From Caldimonas mangrovi (lineage in GTDB: Bacteria > Pseudomonadota > Gammaproteobacteria > Burkholderiales > Burkholderiaceae_C), in assembly GCF_023721835.1 (NCBI RefSeq), contig NZ_JAMKFE010000006.1, positions 124,001 to 188,000 of the forward strand: DNA of 64,000 bases, in the 5' to 3' direction. The notes under the pieces were generated by a model, which saw only the letters and a program-made list of their open reading frames with translations, ran no database searches and was not told the DNA's origin. Positions 8,149-18,101 of the stretch are shown piece by piece. The translations under genes and the position numbers were made by a program. How positions within the stretch are numbered: the stretch's first letter is position 1; every line of letters starts with the position of its first letter.

Positions 8149-9717
8149 ATGAGCGCTCCCTCTCAGGCCATGGCGGCGCCTGTGCCGCTGCAGGGCCGGG
8201 CGCTGGTGCTCGGCACGCTGGCGCTGTCACTGGCCACTTTCATGAACGTGCTCGACACGTCGATCGCGAACGTGTCGCTGCCGGCCATCGCCGGTGATCT
8301 GGGCGTCAGCCCCGACCAGGGCACCTGGGTGATCACCAGTTTCGGCGTGGCCAATGCGATCTCGCTGCCGCTGACCGGCTGGCTGACACAGCGTTTCGGC
8401 GCGGTGCGGCTGTTCACCGCCAGTGTGCTGCTGTTCGTGCTGTCGTCGTGGCTGTGCGGGCTGGCGCCGACGCTGGAAATGCTGATCGCCTTCCGGGTGC
8501 TGCAAGGGCTGGTCGCCGGGCCGATGATTCCGCTGTCGCAGACGCTGCTGCTGTCGAGCTACCCGCGGGCCCAGGCCGGGTCGGCGCTCGCGATGTGGTC
8601 GATGACGACGCTGGTGGCGCCGGTGGTCGGCCCGCTGCTGGGCGGCTGGATCACCGACAACGTGTCGTGGCCGTGGATCTTCTACATCAACGTGCCGGTC
8701 GGGCTGGCTGCGGCCGCGGTCACGTGGGCGCTGTACCGGCACCGCGAGACGCCGACGCGGCGCCTGCCGATCGACGCCGTCGGCCTGGGGCTGCTGGTGC
8801 TGTGGGTCGGTGCGCTGCAGGTGATGCTCGACAAGGGCAAGGAGCTGGACTGGTTCCATTCGGGGCAGATCGTGGCGCTCGCCGTCCTTGCCGGTGTCGG
8901 CTTCGTGGTGTTCGTGATCTGGGAGCTGACCGAGGAGCACCCCATCGTCGATCTGCGGCTGTTCAAGCGTCGCAACTTCGCGCTTGGCTCGGTGACGCTC
9001 GCGGTCGGCTATTGCCTGTTCTTCGGCAACGTGGTCATCCTGCCGCTGTGGCTGCAGCAGTACATGGGCTATACCGCCACCGCGGCCGGCATGGCGCTGG
9101 CGCCGGTGGGCGTGCTGGCGATCGTGCTCTCACCGCTGGTCGGCCGCAACGTCGCACGGCTCGACCCGCGCTGGCTCACCACGGTGGCGTTCACGCTGTT
9201 CGCGCTGGTGCTGTGGATGCGCTCGAACTTCACGCCGCAGGCCGACCAATGGACCATCCTGGTGCCGACCATCGTGCAGGGCGCCGCGGTCGCGTTCTTT
9301 TTCATCCCGCTGATGAGCATCACCTTGTCCGGGCTGACGCCCGACCGGCTGCCGGCGGCCTCCGGCCTGAGCAACTTCGCGCGCATCACCGCGGGTGCCT
9401 TCGGCACGTCGATCGCGACGACGCTGTGGTCCGACCGCGCGGCGATGCACCATGCCCACTTGACCGAACACATCAGCGCAGGGAACCCTGTCACTGCCGA
9501 CGCGCTGGGCAAGCTGTCGGGCTCGGGGCTGGGCTCGGACCAGGCGCTGGCCTACCTCAACCGGCTGATCGACCAGCAGGCGTATACCCGGGCGGCCGAC
9601 GACCTGTTCTTCGGCTCGGCGCTGCTGTTCCTCGCGCTGGTGGGGCTGGCATGGTTCACGCGCCGGCCGCCGCCGAGCGGGGGTGGCGCCGCGGCGGATG
9701 CAGGCGGCGCGCACTGA
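8149..9717 (+). CDS. DHA2-family (EmrB-type) drug:H+ antiporter
   Basis: A 522-residue major facilitator with about 14 membrane helices, the DHA2/EmrB size. Visible signatures are the helix 1 motif LDTSIANVSLPAIAGDLG, motif A near GWLTQRFGAVRLF and antiporter motif C around APVVGPLLGGWI. With the adaptor and outer membrane lipoprotein it would form a tripartite pump for hydrophobic drugs or uncouplers. Start ATG 8149 (MSAPSQ) comes 14 bases after the adaptor stop; a longer in-frame reading runs back into the adaptor gene and is not used. It ends 15 bases from a convergent gene. Confidence 0.93.
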   Translation: MSAPSQAMAAPVPLQGRALVLGTLALSLATFMNVLDTSIANVSLPAIAGDLGVSPDQGTWVITSFGVANAISLPLTGWLTQRFGAVRLFTASVLLFVLSSWLCGLAPTLEMLIAFRVLQGLVAGPMIPLSQTLLLSSYPRAQAGSALAMWSMTTLVAPVVGPLLGGWITDNVSWPWIFYINVPVGLAAAAVTWALYRHRETPTRRLPIDAVGLGLLVLWVGALQVMLDKGKELDWFHSGQIVALAVLAGVGFVVFVIWELTEEHPIVDLRLFKRRNFALGSVTLAVGYCLFFGNVVILPLWLQQYMGYTATAAGMALAPVGVLAIVLSPLVGRNVARLDPRWLTTVAFTLFALVLWMRSNFTPQADQWTILVPTIVQGAAVAFFFIPLMSITLSGLTPDRLPAASGLSNFARITAGAFGTSIATTLWSDRAAMHHAHLTEHISAGNPVTADALGKLSGSGLGSDQALAYLNRLIDQQAYTRAADDLFFGSALLFLALVGLAWFTRRPPPSGGGAAADAGGAH

Positions 9718-9732
9718 GCGAGCCCGGTCGGT

Positions 9733-10803
9733 CTACAGGCGCAGCCGGTCGGCATAGCCGGTCATTTCGAGGTAGCCGCCGCCGACGCGCCGCCCCTGTG
9801 CATCCAGCAGCGTGCTCAGCCCCTCCCAGTAGACCGCGCCGCTGGAGCCCCGGCTGTCGAGCTCCTGCGCGTCGAGCCGGGCCCGCACCTCGTGGCGCCC
9901 GGCAGGTGTGTCGACCTGCCATTCGACCGGATAGCTCGCGCCCGTGGCGGCACTGGTCCAGCGGCGTCCGGGCGTGAAATGCACGTCGCCGGGCTCGAAC
10001 GCGCGGGCCTCGCCGCCGGCAGGCCGATAGCTGCCTCCGGCCCACAGCGTGGAGCCGTCGCGCCGACGCAGCCGGAACGCGGTGAGTGCTGCGCCGTCGT
10101 CGAAATTCATGCCGATCCAGTCCCAGCCGACCGCGGCGTCGTCCAGCAGGGTCTCGCTCCATTCGTGGTCGAGCCAGGCGCGGCCTTGTACCGCGTGCAT
10201 CTCGGGGCCCAGTGAGACGCGCCCCTGCACGTCGAGCTGCGGCTGCGAGTAGTAGTAGCTGGCCTGCTCGGCATGGGGCCCCTTGCGCGAATAGCCGCCT
10301 TGGCCTTGCAGCAGCACCGGCTGCGTTTCGCGGATGCGCAGGTCCAGCCCGAACCCCTGCGCGGGCAGCAACGCCTCATAAACGCTGCGCTCGACGGGCC
10401 CCCGGCGGCGCAGCACCCAGTCGCGCAGCTTCACGTCGGTGTCCGCCGGCGCGGCTTCGGCAATGCCGAAGCCGGCACGGGCGATGCGCTGGTCGTGCAC
10501 CAGTCGCTGCCCCTGCAGGTCGGTCAGCGCGGCATGGGCGAACAGCAGCTGGGTTGCCGCGAAGCGGCTCGGGTTGCCTTGCGCGGTGTCGACGCGTGAG
10601 CGGAAGAAGGTGAGCTGGAAGCCGAATTCGCGGCCCGGGGCCTGCAGCGCACCGGTGATGTACCACCACTCGGTGCGGTAGTCCGGGTGTGCGCCGAAGT
10701 CGCGCGGGAAGGCGAGGGCAGCGCCGGGCTGCACGACCGGAGCGGCCTGCGCCGCGAACGGTGCGCCGGCGGCCAGCCACTGCAGCAGGTGGCGCCGGCG
10801 CAT
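9733..10803 (-). CDS. AttH/CrtC-like lipocalin-fold protein, exported
   Basis: A 356-residue protein with an N-terminal signal (RRRHLLQWLAAGAPFAAQA) and the AttH/carotenoid 1,2-hydratase layout: EWWYITGAL near residue 46, QLTFFRSR, WLDHEWSE and a WDWIGMNFDDG segment in the second lipocalin-like half. Many relatives are called carotenoid hydratases, but those beside an FtsX-type ABC permease, as here, more likely have a role in the cell envelope; the substrate is not known. Its start overlaps the permease stop by one base (TGATG). In related genomes the usual set is ATPase-permease-AttH; here the ATPase is 1.6 kb away. Confidence 0.82.
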   Translation of the reverse strand: MRRRHLLQWLAAGAPFAAQAAPVVQPGAALAFPRDFGAHPDYRTEWWYITGALQAPGREFGFQLTFFRSRVDTAQGNPSRFAATQLLFAHAALTDLQGQRLVHDQRIARAGFGIAEAAPADTDVKLRDWVLRRRGPVERSVYEALLPAQGFGLDLRIRETQPVLLQGQGGYSRKGPHAEQASYYYSQPQLDVQGRVSLGPEMHAVQGRAWLDHEWSETLLDDAAVGWDWIGMNFDDGAALTAFRLRRRDGSTLWAGGSYRPAGGEARAFEPGDVHFTPGRRWTSAATGASYPVEWQVDTPAGRHEVRARLDAQELDSRGSSGAVYWEGLSTLLDAQGRRVGGGYLEMTGYADRLRL

Positions 10804-13352
10804 CACCAGTCCTCCTTCACGGCCAGCACGGCGTCGCGCCCGGCCGCGGCACGCCCGGCCACCAAGGCGGTCATGGTGCCGGCGACGACGACTGCGGCGC
10901 CCAGGGCCAACAGGCGTGCCCAGGGCAGCAGCAGCTCCATCGTCCAGTGGAAGCTCTGTGGGTTGACGACGTGCACCAGCACCACGCTGACCGCCAGACC
11001 GAGCGCGAGGCCGAGCACCGCGCCGACGGCCGTCCAGGCCGCCCCTTCGCCCGCCACCACCGCGAGCACCTCGCCGCACGTGAAACCCAGGTGCTGCAGC
11101 AGCCCGAACTCCTTGCGGCGCGCCAGCACTTGCGCCGAAAAGCTGGCGGCGATGCCGAACAGGCCGATGCCGATCGCGACCGCCTGCAGCCAGTAGGTCA
11201 CTGCGAAGCTGCGGTCGAAGATCTGCAGCGAGCGCTCGCGGATCTCGGCCACCGACGCAAACTCGATCAGCCCCGGCTCCGGCGCCAAGGTGCGCACCCG
11301 GGCCTGCACCTCGGCGAGCGAGGCGCCCGCCTCGAGCCACAGTGCGAGGTCGTTGACACGCGTGTCGCCGGTCAGCCGGACGAAGTCGCGGCTGGCGATG
11401 ACGACCGAGCCGTGCTGGCGCGCGTAGTCCCGCCAGACGCCGCGCACGAAAACCGGCACCGGCGGTTGCCCGGGCACCAGGGGAAGCGCGAGCCGCGTGC
11501 CGGGGCGGGCGTTGTAGAGATCGACCATCGCCTCGCTGACGTAGACGGCGATCTCGCCGTCGGGGGCCGGCAGCAGTTCGCCGGCGAGCGGCAGCGTGCG
11601 GCCGGCGTCGTCCAGCGTGCGGGCGATCAGTGCCACGCCGGGGCGGGCCGGATCGAGGTCGAGTGTCGTCACGCGCAGCGTCTCGACACGCGCCACGCCG
11701 GGCAGCGCCGCAGCCGCCCGCGCCATCGCGGCTGGCAGGTAGACCGCATCTGCCGTGCCGGTGCTGGTCGCGGTGCGCGCATAGAGGTCGGCCGGCAGCA
11801 CCGCGTCGAGCCAGCGTGCGACCGAATCGCGAAAACTGGCGACCATGACGGTCAGTGCGACGGCCAGGCTCAGACTGGCCACCACACCGGCGACCGCGAT
11901 GGTGGCGGTGTGGCGCATGCGGCGTGCCCGTTCCAGCGCCAGCAGCGTCTGGGGCGAGTGCGGGGCCGGCAGTGCTCGCAGCAGCAGCGCGACCCCTTCG
12001 GGCACACAGGCGATGCCGCCGACCAGCAGCGCGGCGACCGACAAATAGGCGAACAGCGGCAGCCCGCCGATCGGCGGCAGCAGCGCCATCGCGGCCCCGG
12101 CAACCAGCAGCGCGAGGCCGAGGCCGCGATGGCGCGTCACCAGCATGCGGTCGCCCAGCCCTTTCAGCGCTTGCGCGGGCGCCATGCGTTGTATTGCACG
12201 GGCGGGCACCCAGCCGCCGACGAGAGCCGCCGCCACTCCCAGCGTGCCGTACAGCAACGCGGCCGGCGCCGAGAATTGCAGCGAGGGCGTGATGCCCGGG
12301 AAGTATCCGCCGCCGAGATCACCGCCCAGCAGCCGCAGCGCCAGCGCTGCCAGGCCGGTGCCGAGTGCGAGGCCCAGCACGCTGCCGACGGTCCCGAGCA
12401 GCGCCGACTCTGCCAGCACCAGCGCCAGTCGCTCGCGCGGCGACAGGCCCAGCACGCCGAGCAGCGCGAACTGCGGCAGCCGTTTCGCCACCGACAGCGA
12501 CAACACCGAGAAGACCAGGAAACCGCCGGTGAACAGCGCCACCAGCGACAGCACGGTGAGGTTCACTCGGTAGGCACGCGACACGTTGGACACGCGCTGC
12601 GTCGCGGCGTCGGGGGCGACGGCACGCACCCCGGGAGGCAGATCCAGCCCGGCGAGCACCTGCTCGGGCACCGCGCCGGTGACGAACCGGAGGTCGATGC
12701 GCGACAGCCGTCCCAGCCGCTCCAGCGCCCATTGCGCTGCGGCGATGTCCATCACGCCCACCGGCGATCCGGCCGCGCCGATGCTGCCGAACACCCGCAG
12801 CGGCCGCCAGTGCAAGCCGATCTGCACTTCGATCGTGTCCCCCACTTGAACGCCCAGGGCCTGCTGCGCCATCGCGTTGAGAGCGACGCCATCGGCGGCG
12901 AACAGGTCCAGGCGGTCCCGGCCATCGGCAAGGCGCGGCACAAGGGCGGGAGACACCGGCGCGGCCACCAGCGCGTCGATCCCGACCAGCCGCAGCCGCA
13001 GCCGCTCGCTGCCGCCGGGACGCCGCGCATAGGTGTCGGCTTCGACCACCGGGCTGGCGTGCGCGATCTGCGGGTGCGCCGCAACCCGTTCGTACAGGGC
13101 CTCGTCGAAGCCTCCGGCGCTGCTGCGCAGCTCCAGGTCCGGCTCGCCGTTGACCGAGCGCACCGCGGCGCTGAACTCACTGAGCGCCGACCGGTTGATC
13201 AGGTGCACCGCGAACGCGAGCGCGACGCCGAGCAGCACCGCCAGCACCGCGGTGGCGTGCCGCCACGGGTGGCGGCGCCACTCGTTGAGCGTGTAGACGC
13301 GTAGCAGCGCGACGAGCGGCGCGGGTGGGGGCGGTGGGGCAGCGTCGATCAT
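10803..13352 (-). CDS. FtsX-family ABC transporter permease, large (LolE/MacB-like type)
   Basis: About 849 residues, with an N-terminal membrane helix (AVLAVLLGVALAFAVHLI), a periplasmic domain, a three-helix FtsX block (near 275-400), more helices, a second periplasmic domain and a C-terminal FtsX block. This duplicated architecture is that of predicted lipid/lipoprotein-handling permeases that need a separate LolD-type ATPase. The likely ATPase is the minus-strand gene at 14955-15617, now cut off by a diguanylate cyclase and a dead gene. ATG 13352 is preferred; a TTG at 13358 is also in frame. Start regions of this gene and the diguanylate cyclase are divergent. Confidence 0.87.
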   Translation of the reverse strand: MIDAAPPPPPAPLVALLRVYTLNEWRRHPWRHATAVLAVLLGVALAFAVHLINRSALSEFSAAVRSVNGEPDLELRSSAGGFDEALYERVAAHPQIAHASPVVEADTYARRPGGSERLRLRLVGIDALVAAPVSPALVPRLADGRDRLDLFAADGVALNAMAQQALGVQVGDTIEVQIGLHWRPLRVFGSIGAAGSPVGVMDIAAAQWALERLGRLSRIDLRFVTGAVPEQVLAGLDLPPGVRAVAPDAATQRVSNVSRAYRVNLTVLSLVALFTGGFLVFSVLSLSVAKRLPQFALLGVLGLSPRERLALVLAESALLGTVGSVLGLALGTGLAALALRLLGGDLGGGYFPGITPSLQFSAPAALLYGTLGVAAALVGGWVPARAIQRMAPAQALKGLGDRMLVTRHRGLGLALLVAGAAMALLPPIGGLPLFAYLSVAALLVGGIACVPEGVALLLRALPAPHSPQTLLALERARRMRHTATIAVAGVVASLSLAVALTVMVASFRDSVARWLDAVLPADLYARTATSTGTADAVYLPAAMARAAAALPGVARVETLRVTTLDLDPARPGVALIARTLDDAGRTLPLAGELLPAPDGEIAVYVSEAMVDLYNARPGTRLALPLVPGQPPVPVFVRGVWRDYARQHGSVVIASRDFVRLTGDTRVNDLALWLEAGASLAEVQARVRTLAPEPGLIEFASVAEIRERSLQIFDRSFAVTYWLQAVAIGIGLFGIAASFSAQVLARRKEFGLLQHLGFTCGEVLAVVAGEGAAWTAVGAVLGLALGLAVSVVLVHVVNPQSFHWTMELLLPWARLLALGAAVVVAGTMTALVAGRAAAGRDAVLAVKEDW

Positions 13353-13500
13353 GGGCAAGGCGTGCGGGCGCCCCCATTGTGCTCAACGCGAGAAGCAATC
13401 GCGGTATCCTTGCCCGCTTCTCCGGAAGCCGTACGGCACGGGCACGGCCCGTTCGTTGCTTGGCTTTTTGCTTGTCGTCACCGCTGCGAGGCGCCGCGCC

Positions 13501-14325
13501 GTGTTTTCTCCCCCTCTCGCAGGCGGTCCCTCCGACCGCCGCCGACGCTGGATCACCTTGCGTGGCTGGGTGCTCGGGCTGGGGCTGCCACGCGCGCTGA
13601 CGGTGCTCACGGCCGGCATCTGGCTGGCAGCGCTGTGCATCACCTTCTTGGTGCAGTTCGCGCTTCAACGCGGGTCGCTGGCCCTTGGCATGACCATCGC
13701 GTCGCTGTGCGTGCTGACCATCGCCCCGGCAGCCGGCTACGCGGTGCTCAAGCTGCTCTATGAGCTGGAATCGTCGCGCCAGCAGATCCGTCAGCTGGCG
13801 ATCACCGACGAACTCACCGGAAGCTACAACCGGCGCTACTTCATGGAGGTGGCTGAAGTCGAGTTGCTGCGTGCGCGCCGCTATGGTGTGCCGATGTCTC
13901 TGATCCTGATCGACGCAGACCACTTCAAGCGCGTCAACGACACGCATGGACACCAGTGCGGCGACGCGCTGCTCCGCCAGATCGCGCTGGCCTGCCGCGA
14001 CAGCTTGCGCGGTACCGACGTCATCGCGCGCCTCGGCGGCGAGGAACTGATCGTGCTGCTGCCGCAGACCGGCCTGGCCGGCGCGTTGACGATGGCCGAG
14101 CGCATCCGCGAACGGGTCGCGCAGTTGGCGATCCAATGGCGCGAGCAGAAGGTCGAGGCGACGGTGAGTTTGGGCGTCGCGGCTCTTCGTGCCGACACGC
14201 CGACGCTCGACGCGCTGATCCACGAGGCCGATATCGCGCTCTACGACGCCAAGCGCAGCGGCCGCAACCGCGTGTGCAGCTGGAACGCCGACCGGCCGTG
14301 GCTGGCCGGCGCTCAGGGCACCTGA
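13501..14325 (+). CDS. Membrane-anchored diguanylate cyclase (GGDEF domain)
   Basis: Makes cyclic di-GMP from two GTP. Two membrane helices (about residues 32-56 and 58-86) anchor a GGDEF domain starting at ITDELTGSYNRRYF (101-114). The active-site loop reads GGEEL (179-183), an accepted variant of GGDEF, and an RxxD inhibitory site (Arg170-Asp173) sits exactly five residues before it, so product inhibition is likely. No sensory domain is visible. Start is uncertain: GTG 13501 fits the protein; the frame is open back to 13351, which would overlap the divergent permease start. Its end overlaps the convergent dead gene by 13 bases. Confidence 0.85.
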   Translation: MFSPPLAGGPSDRRRRWITLRGWVLGLGLPRALTVLTAGIWLAALCITFLVQFALQRGSLALGMTIASLCVLTIAPAAGYAVLKLLYELESSRQQIRQLAITDELTGSYNRRYFMEVAEVELLRARRYGVPMSLILIDADHFKRVNDTHGHQCGDALLRQIALACRDSLRGTDVIARLGGEELIVLLPQTGLAGALTMAERIRERVAQLAIQWREQKVEATVSLGVAALRADTPTLDALIHEADIALYDAKRSGRNRVCSWNADRPWLAGAQGT

Positions 14326-14794
14326 CGCAGCGGAGCGCGGGGCACGTTGTCGTTCGCGTCGGTCATCAGGTCGATGCCGCAGCTCAAGGCCTGCACCCGC
14401 TCGATCACCTCGTGCACCGCCTTGCCTTTCATCGGGGCCCCGTGCTGCGGCACGATCATCTCGATCGGCAGCGTGCGCACCCTGTTCGCCCAGCGGCGCA
14501 GCACCTTGTTCGAAACCATCGGGCGCCGGTGGAAGTTTTCCTTGTACGGGATGCGCTTTGCCAGGTGACGAACTCGCTCGGCTTCAGGTCCAGCCCCATC
14601 GAGCCGCCCAGGTCACCCCAGAACAGGATGCGGCTCGTCGGATCGTAGAACCGGAAGTTGCCTTCCGCGTGCAGCAAGTGCGCCGGCAGCGCGATCAGGC
14701 ACGAGCCGCCGATGGGGACGTCCATGCCCTCGTCGGGCATGCCGACGATGCGGCCTTCGGTCTTGCCCGGCTTGCAGAAGTGCGGCACGAAGCG
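14313..14794 (-). pseudogene. Decayed metallo-beta-lactamase-fold (oxygen-binding di-iron type) gene
   Basis: Two frames together rebuild only the C-terminal part of an MBL-fold protein: PHFCKPGKTEGRIVGMPDEGM, then PAHLLHAEGNFRFYDP and ILFWGDLGG, then after a frameshift near 14560-14566 AKRIPYKENFHRRPMVSNK to a stop at 14313. A TAG directly precedes the first homologous residues (about 14795), and the N-terminal half with the main HxHxDH metal site is missing. So truncation plus frameshift, not one sequencing slip. Intact relatives bind a di-iron site and are linked to oxygen or c-di-GMP signalling in some bacteria; here it abuts a diguanylate cyclase, which may be a relic of a pair. 14795-14954 holds nothing I can recognise. 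Confidence 0.75.
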
Positions 14795-14954
14795 CTATCA
14801 GGCAGGTGTTGCCCATGTGTCCAGTCTGAACAGGCCAGCCAAATGAAAGTCACCCGCCTGCCGGGGCGGACTCCCGGCACGGCAGCACAATGGAGCACAG
14901 CGTTACAAGCAGCAGTCAGCCGTCAGCGAGCAGCATAAGCACCCCAGCCCCGGC

Positions 14955-15617
14955 CTACACAGCCCCGTCCACCACCCCGCCTGCCGTCAACCGCACCACC
15001 CGATCCGCCATCGCCGCCGCCCCACGCGAGTGCGTCACCAACACGCACGCCGCCCCTTGCCCGCGTACCTGCTCCATCAACGCCCCCATCACTTGCCCGG
15101 CCGTGGCCGGATCGAGATTCCCGGACGGCTCATCGGCGAGCAACAACGCCGGCCGATGGATCAATGCACGCGCGATGGCGACCCGTTGCAGCTGCCCGCC
15201 CGACAACTGCTGCGGCAGCCGCTGCCCGAGCCCGGCAAGCCCGACCGCCGCGAGTGCCTGCTCGACACGCGCGTCGTCCGGTGTGCCGAGCAGCAACAAG
15301 GGCAGGCTCACGTTCTGCGCCACGCTCAAATGCGGCAGCACATGAAAGGCCTGGAACACGAAGCCCACCTGTCGGCGCCGGAACTGTGCCTGTTCCGCCT
15401 CGCTGGCCCGGGTGACGTTCAGGCCCTGCACATGCACCTCGCCGGCATCCGGCACGTCGAGCCCGGCAATGCAGTTGAGCAGCGTCGATTTGCCGACACC
15501 TGACTCGCCGAGGATGGCGACGAACTCGCCGCCTCGAACCTGCAGGTCAACGCCCTCGAACACGCGCTCGTCGCCGTAGCGCTTCGCGAGTCCGCGCACG
15601 TCGAGCACCAGCGTCAT
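14955..15617 (-). CDS. LolD-type ABC transporter ATPase
   Basis: A 220-residue ATP-binding subunit with Walker [10 protein letters not shown] (about 36-44), Q-loop in [16 protein letters not shown], signature LSGGQLQR and Walker [14 protein letters not shown]. The FQ-x-FHVLPHL and SGNLD features are typical of the LolD/MacB/FtsE group that works with FtsX-type permeases. The only such permease in the window is at 10803-13352 on the same strand, so I infer they form one transporter, although other genes now lie between. Its ATG overlaps the miaA stop by four bases, so it is expressed with miaA. Confidence 0.88.
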   Translation of the reverse strand: MTLVLDVRGLAKRYGDERVFEGVDLQVRGGEFVAILGESGVGKSTLLNCIAGLDVPDAGEVHVQGLNVTRASEAEQAQFRRRQVGFVFQAFHVLPHLSVAQNVSLPLLLLGTPDDARVEQALAAVGLAGLGQRLPQQLSGGQLQRVAIARALIHRPALLLADEPSGNLDPATAGQVMGALMEQVRGQGAACVLVTHSRGAAAMADRVVRLTAGGVVDGAV

Positions 15618-16615
15618 GCGCTTCCCACCGCGGCTTGCACGCGCGCGACCACCTGCTCGACCGCGTCGGGGGCATCGCAGGCCACCACCTGTCGGTGCGG
15701 CATGCCGCGCAGCCAGGTGAGCTGGCGTTTCGCCAGCTGGCGCGTGGCGGCGACGCCGCGCTCGGCGAGGTGCTCGGGCGGGAACAGCCCGTCGAGCATC
15801 TCCCAGGCTTGCCGGTAGCCGACGCAGCGCATCGACGGCATGGCCGCCGTCAGGTCAGCTCGTGCCCGCAAGCGCCGTACTTCGCCGATGAAGCCCTCGG
15901 CCAGCATCTGTTCGAAGCGCTGCGCGATGCGCCGATGCAGCCACGCCCGGTCGTGCGGTTCGAGCGAGATCAACGGGGCTGCCGCGCCGATCGACGAGGG
16001 CGCGGAAAAGCGGTCGGTGTGGAAGGCCGACAGCGGTCGGCCGCAGACGCGATGGACCTCCAGCGCGCGCTGGATGCGCTGCGCGTCGTTCGGCGACAGG
16101 CGTGCGGCGGTGGCCGGGTCGAGCCGCGCGAGCTGGGCGTGCAGGGCCGGCCAGCCCATGCGTGCGGCTTCGGCGTCGATCTCGGCACGGACGGCGGCAT
16201 CGGCAGCGGGCAGCGCGTCGATGCCGTCGAACAGCGCCTTGAAATACAGCATGGTGCCCCCGACGAGCAGTGGCAGCCGCCCGCGCGCACGGATCTCGTC
16301 GACCAGGCGCTTGGCGTCGGCGACGAATTGCGCGGCCGAGTACGTCTGGTTCGGTTCGATGATGTCGATCAGGTGATGAGGCACGGCGGCCAGTTCGTCG
16401 GCGCCGGGTTTCGCGGTGCCGATGTCCATGCCGCGGTAGACCAGCGCGGAGTCGACGCTGACGATCTCGATCGGCAGTGCCTGCGCGACGGCCAGCGCGG
16501 CAGCGGTCTTGCCCGATGCGGTGGGGCCTGCCACGCAGACATAGTGCGGCCTCGCGGGTGTCGGTCCCTCCGGGAGAGAGTTCGCCCCTTCGGGCGTCTG
16601 CCGGGCTGCGCTCAT
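15614..16615 (-). CDS. miaA: tRNA dimethylallyltransferase
   Basis: Adds the isopentenyl group to A37 of tRNAs reading UNN codons. The 333-residue protein has P-loop GPTASGKT at 30-37, [16 protein letters not shown] (substrate Asp and Gln/Val region), HHLIDI and [12 protein letters not shown], and the C-terminal [14 protein letters not shown] tRNA-binding helix. The first ~22 residues are a low-complexity extension; the chosen ATG at 16615 overlaps the Bcr/CflA stop as ATGA, and its stop overlaps the ABC ATPase start the same way. It lacks the common mutL-miaA-hfq neighbourhood; mutL is 5 kb away on the same strand. Confidence 0.96.
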   Translation of the reverse strand: MSAARQTPEGANSLPEGPTPARPHYVCVAGPTASGKTAAALAVAQALPIEIVSVDSALVYRGMDIGTAKPGADELAAVPHHLIDIIEPNQTYSAAQFVADAKRLVDEIRARGRLPLLVGGTMLYFKALFDGIDALPAADAAVRAEIDAEAARMGWPALHAQLARLDPATAARLSPNDAQRIQRALEVHRVCGRPLSAFHTDRFSAPSSIGAAAPLISLEPHDRAWLHRRIAQRFEQMLAEGFIGEVRRLRARADLTAAMPSMRCVGYRQAWEMLDGLFPPEHLAERGVAATRQLAKRQLTWLRGMPHRQVVACDAPDAVEQVVARVQAAVGSA

Positions 16616-17865
16616 GCCGTTGCGGCCGGTCGCGGCTCGCCGTGGCGGCGCACGAGCACCAGCGCGGCGAAAGTGAGCAGCACGGACCAGAACGCGATGG
16701 TCAGTGCCAGCGGATACACGGTGCCGTCGAAGCTCCAGCCGATCCAGTTGCCGGTCGCGAAGGCCAGCACCATGCACAGGAAGCCCGACAGCGCTGCCGC
16801 GGTGCCGGCGCGCGCCGGGAACGGCCCGACCGCGCCGACATGGGCGCAAGGCTGGTGGATGCCGTGCGCGACGAGATAGACGAACTGCGGCACCATCAAC
16901 GCGAGCGGGTGGTGCACGCCGGCCAGCGCGAGCGCTGCGATCGACACCCCCGCGGCCAGCGAAAGGAAGGCGGCGAGCCGTATGGTGCGCACCAGGCCGC
17001 GCTGGGGGATCAGGCGCTGGCACCAGAACGAGCCGACGAGATAGCCCGAGACCACCAGCGAGAAGGCGACGCCGAACTGCCGGCGCGTGAGGCCCAGCAC
17101 GTCGACCAGCACGAAGGACGAGCCGGCGATGAAGCTGAACAGCCCGGCATAGGTAAAGCTTGCGACCGCGGTGTAGGCCCAGAAGGTCGGGTGCCGCAGG
17201 ATCTCGCCCCAGTGCCGCAGCAGCGGGCCGAAACGCAGTGCGTGCGGGTCGCGCCGCCCGATGCTTTCCGGCAACCGCAGGCCGACGAAGGCGAGGCCGA
17301 TGGCGCCGAAGACCGTCAGCGTCGCGAACGCGCCGCGCCAGCCGAGCGTCGTCTCGATGACCCCGCCGAACATCGGCCCGAGCAGCGGGATCGCACTCAT
17401 CCACACCATCGCGCGCGCCAGCACGCGCGCACCCTCGTGCGGGGCGTAGAAGTCTCGCAGCATCGCCCTCGCACACATCACGCAGGCAGCCATGCCGATG
17501 CCCTGCGCCGCGCGGCACGTGATCAGCCACGCGATGTGCGGCGCGGCGATCGCCAGCGCACTGGCCGCCGTGTACAGCACCAGCCCCCCCAGCAGTACCG
17601 GTCGGCGGCCCAGCCGGTCGGCCAGTGGACCGAGCGCCAACTGGGCGGCGCCGAAACTGATGATCATCACGCTCAACGTGAGCTGCACGGTGGCGATCGG
17701 CACCCCTAACAGGCCGGGCAGCGACGGCAGCGAAGGCAGGTAGAGGTCGGTCGAGATCGGCTGCGTGCCGAGCAGCAGCACCAGCGCCAGCACCACGGTT
17801 TCGTTGCGCGGATGGGGGCGTTCGAGCGGTGCGGGTGCAGAGGACGTAACGGAGGACGGCGGCAT
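16612..17865 (-). CDS. Bcr/CflA-family multidrug MFS transporter
   Basis: About 417 residues, 12 membrane helices. The N-terminal [16 protein letters not shown] segment is diagnostic of the Bcr/CflA (DHA1) family, followed by motif [17 protein letters not shown] and an RAxQGIG helix 4 motif. Relatives export bicyclomycin, chloramphenicol, sulfonamides or short peptides and cysteine; the substrate here is unknown. ATG 17865 (MPPSSV) is preferred over an in-frame codon at 17913. It heads the Bcr-miaA-ATPase run, with a four-base overlap to miaA. Confidence 0.88.
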   Translation of the reverse strand: MPPSSVTSSAPAPLERPHPRNETVVLALVLLLGTQPISTDLYLPSLPSLPGLLGVPIATVQLTLSVMIISFGAAQLALGPLADRLGRRPVLLGGLVLYTAASALAIAAPHIAWLITCRAAQGIGMAACVMCARAMLRDFYAPHEGARVLARAMVWMSAIPLLGPMFGGVIETTLGWRGAFATLTVFGAIGLAFVGLRLPESIGRRDPHALRFGPLLRHWGEILRHPTFWAYTAVASFTYAGLFSFIAGSSFVLVDVLGLTRRQFGVAFSLVVSGYLVGSFWCQRLIPQRGLVRTIRLAAFLSLAAGVSIAALALAGVHHPLALMVPQFVYLVAHGIHQPCAHVGAVGPFPARAGTAAALSGFLCMVLAFATGNWIGWSFDGTVYPLALTIAFWSVLLTFAALVLVRRHGEPRPAATA

Positions 17866-18006
17866 CCCGGCAGCGTAGCAGAGGCGACCGCAGTGCCCGT
17901 GCGTGCTGCGCACCCGACGAAGTGAAGCCTCGCCAGCCGTCAGGCCTCGACTGAGTCGGGCTTACGGTTTCACACATACGCTCACGTTCGCCGCATCGGG
18001 TCGAAC

Positions 18007-18019
18007 GGGATCTGATCCC
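18007..18019. promoter_or_regulatory. Perfect inverted repeat upstream of the PA2779/PA2778 pair
   Basis: GGGATC-T-GATCCC, an odd-length perfect palindrome, lies 83 bases before the PA2779-type start, just upstream of a CACAAT -10-like hexamer (18019-18024). It may be an operator; no regulator in the window is linked to it. A second, weaker repeat CGACT-G-AGTCG lies at 17948-17958. Confidence 0.3.
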
Positions 18020-18101
18020 ACAATGCCTGCGGCGCGGCCACCGATGCGGGCGGTCGGCCCGGCCTCAGACCACGATGTACCCGCACGCAAGGAGTCCTGC
18101 C

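Noticed and set aside
10689-13304. A plus-strand open frame of about 870 codons opposite the FtsX-type permease
   Set aside because: Antisense shadow rich in His, Arg and Gln; the permease frame has clear membrane helices.
14795-14954. A small gene between the dead MBL gene and the ABC ATPase
   Set aside because: Open frames there are short, lack ribosome binding sites and have no recognisable sequence.
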